Below, in pieces: positions 25,992 through 31,938 of a stretch of DNA of 34,885 bases. The notes beneath the pieces are model-generated. The model worked only from the letters and a program-made list of their open reading frames with translations. It ran no database searches and was not told where the DNA came from. Within the stretch, counting starts at the first letter, position 1, and each line of letters starts with the position of its first letter. The translations under genes and the position numbers were made by a program. Origin of the DNA: Bacteroidales bacterium (lineage in GTDB: Bacteria; Bacteroidota; Bacteroidia; Bacteroidales; F082); assembly GCA_030690365.1 (NCBI GenBank), contig JAUYGX010000035.1:1-34885 (forward strand). Reading direction: 5' to 3'.

Positions 25992-27512
25992 TTATTTCGC
26001 TACTCTTTCGAGCCACTTAATCATGAACATAATTGTAAACATGGAAATTGCGGTTGCAATTACAAAAATACTCCAGGTCATCCAGATTGGTATTGTATCG
26101 TAAAGAATGGCACCAATAAACAACAGTCCGTTGCCAAGAGCCGTTGCTCCAAGCCAGCCCCCTTGCATCATTCCCTGGTATTGAGGTGGGGCTACTTTTG
26201 ATACAAAGGAAATTCCCATAGGGCTGATAAACAATTCAGCGACGGTGAGTATAAAATAGGTTCCCAACAGTAAATATGGAGAAACGCGGTGTGCATCATC
26301 CAAAGGTATACCACCAGTGGCAGTACTAATAGTTGAGAAATTGGGTAGCCCGATTGATCCGACGGCCATTACTACAAAGGCTAAAGAAGCAATTCCCATA
26401 CCAATGGCAATTTTCTTTGGAGTTGAAGGTTCGATGTTTCTGGCACGTAACCAGCCAAATAAACCAACTACAATCGGAGTTAAGAACACAACAAAAAATG
26501 GATTCATCGATTGGAAAATCTCTGCCGAAAAGCTATACGTTCCCACTTTTAGTACCGTATAATCCCTGGCAAAAAAAGTAAGTGTTAATCCATTTTGATG
26601 GAATGAGAACCAGAAGAAAATAACCACACCAAATACGGCAAGTAATGCATACATGCGTTGTGCAACTTCTTTGGCTTCCATTTTGATTTCACCGGTAATC
26701 TCGATACCTGATGATTTCGATTTTGGATTTGGAAAGTTCTTTTTGTTTTTCAAAAAAATGGTTAGCGAAATGGCCATGGCAATAATGGCGATACCAAATG
26801 CATAATGGAAACCGGTATTGAATATGTTTAAGTATTCATTTGAAAAAGAAGTGAGGTCAGTAACCGTGCTTCCGGCGGCTTTGTCCGCATATACCTGGTA
26901 TCTGCCAACTGCTTCAGGCGACATTGCTCCTGAGAGATAGGTATGACATTGTTCTGGTAGGGTAGCATCGTAATGCATATTGTTTTTTTCCAACCACCAG
27001 TTTCTGATACCAACAGCAGCCAGTGGGGCAAATATGGCACCTACATTAATAAAGGCATAAAACAGTGAGAAACCTGAATCTCTTAATTTGTCATATTTTT
27101 CGTTGTCGTACATCTGACCCACCAAAGCCTGTAAATTACCCTTAAAAAGGCCATTTCCAAAGGCGATAACAAACAGACCCACGATCGTGATAGTTAGGAA
27201 AAAGGGTAGGCTTGAAACTGGTGTTGGTGTTGGAATGGCCAGAATCAGGTATCCTGCTGCCATCATGATTAAACCAACTAAAATGGTTCCTTTAAAGTTT
27301 TGTATTCTATCAGCAATAATACCTCCAACAAGTGCAAGGATATAAATTGAGAAATAAAATGTACCATAAATGATACCGGCGTGTGTTCCGTTCAAGCCAA
27401 ATTTAGCTTGCAAAAACAGCACCAAGATGGCCATCATGGTGTAAAATCCAAATCGCTCTCCCATGTTGGCAAGTGCGGCAGGAATAAGTCCTTTCGGGTG
27501 TCCTTTAAACAT
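25992..27512 (-). CDS. POT/PTR2 family proton-coupled peptide transporter
   Basis: A 506-residue MFS-fold protein with 12-14 hydrophobic segments. POT transporters import di- and tripeptides with protons across the inner membrane. Helix 1 has NMGERFGFYTM (16-26), the counterpart of the ExxERFxYY motif, with Asn16 where the first Glu usually stands. Helix 4 has GNGLFKGNLQALVGQMY with the conserved Lys. FYAFINVGAIFAP matches the second POT signature, and the C-terminal half contains FWFSFHQNGLTL, near the usual substrate-binding helix 7 region. It is monocistronic, with a CTTG-19-TATTTTTG promoter and its own terminator. The family is secure; the substrate is inferred. Confidence 0.92.
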   Translation of the reverse strand: MFKGHPKGLIPAALANMGERFGFYTMMAILVLFLQAKFGLNGTHAGIIYGTFYFSIYILALVGGIIADRIQNFKGTILVGLIMMAAGYLILAIPTPTPVSSLPFFLTITIVGLFVIAFGNGLFKGNLQALVGQMYDNEKYDKLRDSGFSLFYAFINVGAIFAPLAAVGIRNWWLEKNNMHYDATLPEQCHTYLSGAMSPEAVGRYQVYADKAAGSTVTDLTSFSNEYLNIFNTGFHYAFGIAIIAMAISLTIFLKNKKNFPNPKSKSSGIEITGEIKMEAKEVAQRMYALLAVFGVVIFFWFSFHQNGLTLTFFARDYTVLKVGTYSFSAEIFQSMNPFFVVFLTPIVVGLFGWLRARNIEPSTPKKIAIGMGIASLAFVVMAVGSIGLPNFSTISTATGGIPLDDAHRVSPYLLLGTYFILTVAELFISPMGISFVSKVAPPQYQGMMQGGWLGATALGNGLLFIGAILYDTIPIWMTWSIFVIATAISMFTIMFMIKWLERVAK

Positions 27513-27552
27513 AATTATTAGATTAGGTGTTACATATTTTTTCCAAAACGGA

Positions 27553-27583
27553 CAAAAATAAGAAAATTAATGGGTTTACCAAG
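27553..27583 (-). promoter_or_regulatory. Promoter of the POT transporter gene
   Basis: On the minus strand CTTG (27583-27580) and TATTTTTG (27560-27553) are spaced by exactly 19 bp. The leader is about 35 nt. Confidence 0.7.
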
Positions 27584-27606
27584 TTAAATCAGCGCTCACA
27601 GGCAAT

Positions 27607-27640
27607 AAAAAAGCCTTCCAATTATCAGAAGGCTTTTTTT
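27607..27640 (-). terminator. Terminator of gdhA
   Basis: AAGCCTTC (27611-27618) pairs with GAAGGCTT (27628-27635), extended by A/T runs to 12 pairs, with T-runs on both strands. It lies 18 bp beyond the gdhA stop. Confidence 0.88.
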
Positions 27641-27658
27641 AATTAAAGATCGATTGGG

Positions 27659-28996
27659 CTATAAAACGCCCTGATCGAGCATCGAATTGGCTACTTTTAA
27701 GAAACCGGCAATGTTGGCTCCTTTTACGTAATCTACGTTGCCATCGGCTTTGGTGCCATGTTTTACACAAGCTGCATGAATGTTGCGCATGATCTGGTGC
27801 AATTTGGCATCCACCTCTTCTGCCGGCCAGGCCAGTTTCATGGCGTTTTGCGACATTTCGAGACCAGAAGTAGCAACACCACCGGCGTTAACTGCTTTTG
27901 CGGGTCCAAATAAGATGTTGTTTTTCAGGAACAAATGCATGGCTTCGGGTGTAGAAGGCATGTTGGCACCTTCGGCAACACAGATACATCCATTGTCGAT
28001 GAGTTTCTGGGCATCTTCGCCATTTAATTCATTTTGGGTTGCACATGGCAGGGCCACATCCACTTTAACTTCCCAAGGGCGTTTTCCTTCGTTGAAGGTA
28101 GCTCCGGGGAACTCAACGGCGTAAGGAGCAACGATGTCCTGGTTCGAGGCGCGCAGTTCGAGTAAATACTCAATTTTGTCGCCACTGATTCCATTTGGAT
28201 CATAGATGTATCCGTCAGGACCTGAAATGGTTACCACTCTTCCACCCAACTCAGTGACTTTGGTGGCAGCACCCCAGGCTACATTGCCAAATCCGGAGAT
28301 GGCCACGTTTTTGCCTTCAAATGTGGTACCTTTGGTAGCCAGCATTTCCTGTGCAAAATATACAGCACCAAAACCGGTAGCTTCGGGACGAACGAGGCTT
28401 CCACCCCAGTTGGTTCCCTTTCCGGTTAAGATACCGGTGTTTTCACGGCGCAGTTTTTTATACATGCCGTACATGTAACCAATTTCTTTACCACCAACGC
28501 CAATATCGCCTGCAGGAACATCTGTTTCGGGTCCGATTAATTGCCACAATTCCATCATAAAGGCCTGGCAGAAACGCATGATTTCGCCGTCTGATTTGCC
28601 TTTTGGATTAAAATCGGAACCTCCTTTACCACCACCCATGGGCAGAGTTGTAAGTGAGTTTTTGAAGATCTGCTCAAAGCCCAGGAATTTCAGGATGCTG
28701 AGATTAACACTGGGGTGGAAACGTAAACCACCTTTGTAAGGTCCAATGGCGTTGTTAAACTGGATTCTGTAACCCAGGTTCACATTTACTTTGCCTTTGT
28801 CGTCAACCCAGGTAACTTTAAAAGAAAGTATGCGGTCGGGCTCAATAATGCGTTCGATAATCCCGGCAGTTTCAAACTGTGGATTTTCGTTTACCACTTC
28901 TTCAATCGATTCAAGCACTTCGCGAACGGCCTGATGGTATTCCACTTCACCCGGATGTTTTTTTCCCAGGTCATTCATTATTTTATTAAGATCCAT
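27659..28996 (-). CDS. gdhA: Glutamate dehydrogenase, hexameric (NADP-type)
   Basis: A 445-residue enzyme of the size of hexameric bacterial GDH, which interconverts 2-oxoglutarate plus ammonium and glutamate. The substrate-binding part contains GPYKGGLRFHPSV (85-97) and PMGGGKGGSDFNPKGKSD (119-136) with the conserved Lys at 124. VPAGDIGVGGKEIGYMYGMY follows near 165. The nucleotide domain has AISGFGNVAWGAA near 235. The total length and these motifs match the NADP-dependent assimilatory class, although coenzyme choice cannot be proved from the sequence alone. It is monocistronic with a TAATTTTG box, and its start faces the blaI-like gene across a 277-bp spacer. Confidence 0.95.
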   Translation of the reverse strand: MDLNKIMNDLGKKHPGEVEYHQAVREVLESIEEVVNENPQFETAGIIERIIEPDRILSFKVTWVDDKGKVNVNLGYRIQFNNAIGPYKGGLRFHPSVNLSILKFLGFEQIFKNSLTTLPMGGGKGGSDFNPKGKSDGEIMRFCQAFMMELWQLIGPETDVPAGDIGVGGKEIGYMYGMYKKLRRENTGILTGKGTNWGGSLVRPEATGFGAVYFAQEMLATKGTTFEGKNVAISGFGNVAWGAATKVTELGGRVVTISGPDGYIYDPNGISGDKIEYLLELRASNQDIVAPYAVEFPGATFNEGKRPWEVKVDVALPCATQNELNGEDAQKLIDNGCICVAEGANMPSTPEAMHLFLKNNILFGPAKAVNAGGVATSGLEMSQNAMKLAWPAEEVDAKLHQIMRNIHAACVKHGTKADGNVDYVKGANIAGFLKVANSMLDQGVL

Positions 28997-29059
28997 AGCA
29001 GTAAAAATTTTACTTTAAAAATCAGTTGTTTTAACTGTGTTGTTATTTTTTTAACAATG

Positions 29060-29067
29060 CAAAATTA
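29060..29067 (-). promoter_or_regulatory. -7 box (TAATTTTG) of gdhA
   Basis: TAATTTTG (29067-29060, minus strand) fits TAnnTTTG and ends 63 bp before the gdhA ATG. Confidence 0.5.
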
Positions 29068-29173
29068 GAACTAATTTCGATCGGTTGATGTTTTTTATGA
29101 AAAATAGTCTCTTTTTTAACCCTGTCTAAATAGCATTGTTTTCAAGGGATTGCGAGCTCTGGTAACGATTGCA

Positions 29174-29191
29174 TAACTAAATAATTAGTTG
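29174..29191. promoter_or_regulatory. BlaI-type operator 1
   Basis: TAACTAAATAATTAGTTG contains the perfect palindrome AACTAA-ATAA-TTAGTT. It sits about 85 bp before the blaI-like ATG. The same 18-mer recurs at 31249-31266. BlaI/MecI repressors bind short palindromes of this general kind as dimers. Confidence 0.75.
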
Positions 29192-29234
29192 TTTTAGCAT
29201 TTTGTATTAAATCTTTCATTTTCTTTGCAATAAT

Positions 29235-29252
29235 TAACTAATAAGTTAGTTA
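29235..29252. promoter_or_regulatory. BlaI-type operator 2
   Basis: TAACTAATAAGTTAGTTA is a perfect 7-bp inverted repeat (TAACTAA/TTAGTTA) with a TAAG spacer. It lies 21 bp before the blaI-like ATG, just past a CTTTG that may belong to the -7 region, so a bound repressor would block transcription of its own operon. Confidence 0.78.
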
Positions 29253-29273
29253 TATAAGAAAGATTTGTAAGGT

Positions 29274-29651
29274 ATGAAACAGTTAACAAAAGCCGAGGAA
29301 CAGGTGATGCAGGTTTTGTGGGACTTGAAGAAAGCCTATGTGCGCGATATCATTGATCAACTGCCCAATCCAAAACCAGCTTATAACACGGTGTCGACAA
29401 TCGTGAGAATCCTGGAGCGTAAAGGTTTTGTCGCCTACCTGGCTTATGGGAAAGCTCACGAGTATTATCCACTAATGGAAAAGGGAACCTACCGAAAGAC
29501 GTACTTCAGAGTAATCCTGAAGAATTATTTTGGTAATTCCTATCAATCGCTTGCTTCATTTTTTACCAGAGAACAAAACCTGTCGCTAACAGAGCTGGAA
29601 GAAATGAAAACACTTATTGAATCGGAGATAAAGCGTAAATCAAACCTATAA
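29274..29651 (+). CDS. BlaI/MecI/CopY family transcriptional repressor
   Basis: A 125-residue winged-helix repressor. The N-terminal half matches the family closely: KAEEQVMQVLWDLKKAYVRD (6-25), then PAYNTVSTIVRILERKGFVA with the recognition helix, then the wing. The C-terminal half is a dimerisation segment. SFF near residue 95 sits about where BlaI/MecI proteins are cleaved upon induction. The gene is followed after 12 bp by an M56 peptidase gene, the classical repressor-sensor pair. Two palindromic operators lie upstream, so the operon is probably autoregulated. No beta-lactamase gene is nearby, so antibiotic resistance should not be assumed. Confidence 0.92.
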   Translation: MKQLTKAEEQVMQVLWDLKKAYVRDIIDQLPNPKPAYNTVSTIVRILERKGFVAYLAYGKAHEYYPLMEKGTYRKTYFRVILKNYFGNSYQSLASFFTREQNLSLTELEEMKTLIESEIKRKSNL

Positions 29652-29663
29652 ATTGACATCGCC

Positions 29664-31226
29664 ATGCAAAACCTGGTAAGTTATTTTTTACAGTCTTCGG
29701 TGGTGATGGGCATCGCCTACCTTATTTATCGTTTTGTATACCAAAAAGAAGGATACTATATTTTTAATCGGGTTTATCTGCTATCAGCATTCCTGCTGGC
29801 ATTGGTACTTCCACTCATACCTTTTAATATAGACGAGTTTTTGTTTGGAAATTCACCCACCCTGAGCGTGGTTCAATATCCCATAAAAGCCGTGAATGCC
29901 ATTTTGTTGGGCGAAGTCACCATTTTTGCCCATGCTGATGATGTATCAGCCACACCCGCGTGGCATGTGTCCGATTGGATGATGATCGTTTATTTACTCG
30001 GATTGCTGTGGGGATTTCTCAGGTTGGCGGTGAGAATCTTCCAACTGGGGCGGGTAATTACAACGGCTGAAAAGCAGCAACGGGATGGTCTCACCTTTGT
30101 TATGTTGCCTGATGATAGTCCGGTATTTTCGTTTTTCCATTATGTATTTATAAGCCAAAAGGAACTCGACCAACCAGAGTCGGGCCAACAGATCATTGAG
30201 CACGAGCAGCAACATGCCTTTCAGTTGCATTCGCTGGATATGCTTTTCGCTGAGCTGGTTAGCGTGGTTTTCTGGTTCAATCCGTTTAGTTATCTTTTGA
30301 AAAACAACATGCGCGAGAACCATGAATTTATGGCTGACAAGGCTGTGTTGACGCGACATCCCGATGCCGGTTATTACCGGATGTTGTTGATCAACCACTC
30401 TTCAATTTTAGAAAATCAATTGCTTACACATAATTTTAGTTATTTACTTTTAAAAAGGAGGTTATTTATGATGAAAAATGTTAAAAATCCCGTAAGGATG
30501 GTAGCCAAGCTGTTGTGGATTTTTATTGGATCGGCGTTGGCGTTGGTGGCTTGTTCGGATGCAACCAAACAGGTTACACTGCCCGAGAATGTTGTGAAAA
30601 TTGATATTCCTGAAGCTCCACAATTGCCGAAGGATAGTGTCAATTTGATATTCGGGTTTAATATGAACGAACGTAAAGCCGACTTCATTGCACGATTAGG
30701 CAATGGACAATCCTGCAAGCTTGAGGTCTTCAACAAGAAGAATGAGTTAATTGCCACAATTTTTGATACCCAAATGGGCCCCGGAGACTACCGAACCACC
30801 TGGAACATCACACCCGGAGTGGATTATTTCTCCTATGTATTTACTGCTGGTGATAAACGCATGACCGGGAATTCATACATCGATCCTTCCAAAACCTATA
30901 ACGAAGAGACTGGTGTATATACAGTGGTGGACCAGATGCCTGAATTTCATGATGGAATGGGTGCTTTGATGACTTTCTTGTCGTCTAATATCACTTATCC
31001 TGAACAGGCAAAAAAAGACACCATTTCAGGGCGCGTGTTTATCAATTTTATAATTGAAAAGGATGGATCGGTGTCGAATGTGAAAGTGTTGCGTGGAATT
31101 GGAGGTGGCTGCGATGAAGAAGCCGTACGTGTTGTAAGCTCAATGCCAAAATGGAAACCCGGTTTGCAAAATGGTGAAGCCGTTAGGGTTGCTTACAATC
31201 TTCCCATAAAATTTGCACTGCGCTAG
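29664..31226 (+). CDS. BlaR1/MecR1-like M56 metallopeptidase with FlgD-like and TonB C-terminal domains
   Basis: A 520-residue membrane protein. Helices lie near 4-26, 37-54, 107-128 and 272-292. The M56 zinc site is H180-E-Q-Q-H184, with E221 in ENHEFMAD as third ligand. BlaR1 peptidases act on, or trigger loss of, the partner BlaI repressor. After the fourth helix there is no penicillin-binding sensor domain. Instead, residues of about 330-410 contain a FlgD/T9SS-tail-like beta unit (KLEVFNKKNELIATIFDTQM, then a Tyr-rich turn near VDYFSYVF). Residues of about 435-520 form a TonB C-terminal domain (YPEQAKK, GRVFINFIIEKDG, MPKWKPG). ALVAC at the end of helix 4 resembles a lipobox but is internal. 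M56-TonB proteins are common in Bacteroidota. The signal sensed is unknown. Confidence 0.88.
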   Translation: MQNLVSYFLQSSVVMGIAYLIYRFVYQKEGYYIFNRVYLLSAFLLALVLPLIPFNIDEFLFGNSPTLSVVQYPIKAVNAILLGEVTIFAHADDVSATPAWHVSDWMMIVYLLGLLWGFLRLAVRIFQLGRVITTAEKQQRDGLTFVMLPDDSPVFSFFHYVFISQKELDQPESGQQIIEHEQQHAFQLHSLDMLFAELVSVVFWFNPFSYLLKNNMRENHEFMADKAVLTRHPDAGYYRMLLINHSSILENQLLTHNFSYLLLKRRLFMMKNVKNPVRMVAKLLWIFIGSALALVACSDATKQVTLPENVVKIDIPEAPQLPKDSVNLIFGFNMNERKADFIARLGNGQSCKLEVFNKKNELIATIFDTQMGPGDYRTTWNITPGVDYFSYVFTAGDKRMTGNSYIDPSKTYNEETGVYTVVDQMPEFHDGMGALMTFLSSNITYPEQAKKDTISGRVFINFIIEKDGSVSNVKVLRGIGGGCDEEAVRVVSSMPKWKPGLQNGEAVRVAYNLPIKFALR

Positions 31227-31248
31227 TGTGAATTTTTTTTACCCAGAC

Positions 31249-31266
31249 TAACTAAATAATTAGTTG
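31249..31266. promoter_or_regulatory. BlaI-type operator 3, downstream of the operon
   Basis: TAACTAAATAATTAGTTG is identical over 18 bases to operator 1, but it lies 23 bp after the M56 gene stop, between two convergent genes. No plus-strand gene starts here. It could help repressor looping or mark a lost or cryptic promoter. Confidence 0.7.
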
Positions 31267-31303
31267 GTAAACCCCGGATGGAAGGCTCTATTCGGGGTTT
31301 ACC
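31266..31303. terminator. Hairpin between convergent genes, without a T-run
   Basis: GGTAAACCCCG (31266-31276) pairs perfectly with CGGGGTTTACC (31293-31303) around a 16-nt loop. The stop codon of the MORN-repeat gene (31288-31290) lies in the loop. Neither strand has a clear T-run, so it may be a transcript-end structure rather than a classical terminator. Confidence 0.5.
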
Positions 31304-31938
31304 ATTCTTATTCCTTGATGATAATAAATGGTATTTTCCAAAACACCATTTTCATCAAACCAGCGTTCGGTGCCTTCTTTCAGGTTGTTCACGTAAGGAA
31401 TTTCTCTTTTTAATTTACCATTGGGCCACCAGGCTTTTTGCATCCCGGTTCCGTTTTCATAATTGCCAACTCCGATTATTTTTTCGGTGACATCGTAATA
31501 TATCCACTGTCCGGTATACAATCCCATGTTGTATTGCCCTTTGATTTTGTAAGTGCCTTCGGCATAATAAACAGCAAAATCGCCGTTTAGCGTATCGTGA
31601 ACATAATTTTCTTCCGAAATTAGCTTACCTTTTTTGTTGTAGGTAACGGCTTTGCCTTCCAGATTTCCATCCACATAATGTGTTCTGGTTTCCACCTGTC
31701 CGTTGCTGTGCCACCGGGTCATGGGGCCATGAAGGATGTTGTTTACGTAGGTGGCTTCCTGTTCCTTGTTGCCATTTTCGTAGAACCAGGTGGAAGTTCC
31801 GTTGAGCATATCCTTTTTATACTCGAGAGTCGACCGGGTATTCCCATTGTCCCAAAAGTTGGTTTTTACACTTGGGCCACAGGATGTAAAGTAGATCGAA
31901 GCAAACACAACGGCTATCAGGTGGATGATTTTTTTCAT
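31288..31938 (-). CDS. MORN-repeat (YwqK-type) lipoprotein
   Basis: A 216-residue lipoprotein: IHLIAVVFASIYFTSC gives a lipobox Cys at residue 20. The rest is built from about seven repeats of roughly 23 residues of the MORN_2 type, for example GTSTWFYENGNKEQEATYVN, GPMTRWHSNGQVETRTHYVD and GTERWFDENGVLENTIYYHQ. Such proteins are often named YwqK-family antitoxins, but a toxin partner is not visible here and I would not infer a toxin-antitoxin function. Its ATG overlaps the stop codon of the LysM gene (ATGA), so the two are translated together and the protein probably works at the envelope with it. Confidence 0.9.
   Translation of the reverse strand: MKKIIHLIAVVFASIYFTSCGPSVKTNFWDNGNTRSTLEYKKDMLNGTSTWFYENGNKEQEATYVNNILHGPMTRWHSNGQVETRTHYVDGNLEGKAVTYNKKGKLISEENYVHDTLNGDFAVYYAEGTYKIKGQYNMGLYTGQWIYYDVTEKIIGVGNYENGTGMQKAWWPNGKLKREIPYVNNLKEGTERWFDENGVLENTIYYHQGIRMVNPE

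Noticed and set aside
29274-31226. Beta-lactam resistance operon
   Set aside because: The regulator pair resembles BlaI/BlaR1, but the receptor has no penicillin-binding sensor domain and no beta-lactamase or PBP2a gene is present.
31288-31938. Toxin-antitoxin module suggested by the YwqK family name
   Set aside because: The protein is a lipoprotein made of MORN repeats coupled to a LysM protein; no toxin gene is adjacent.
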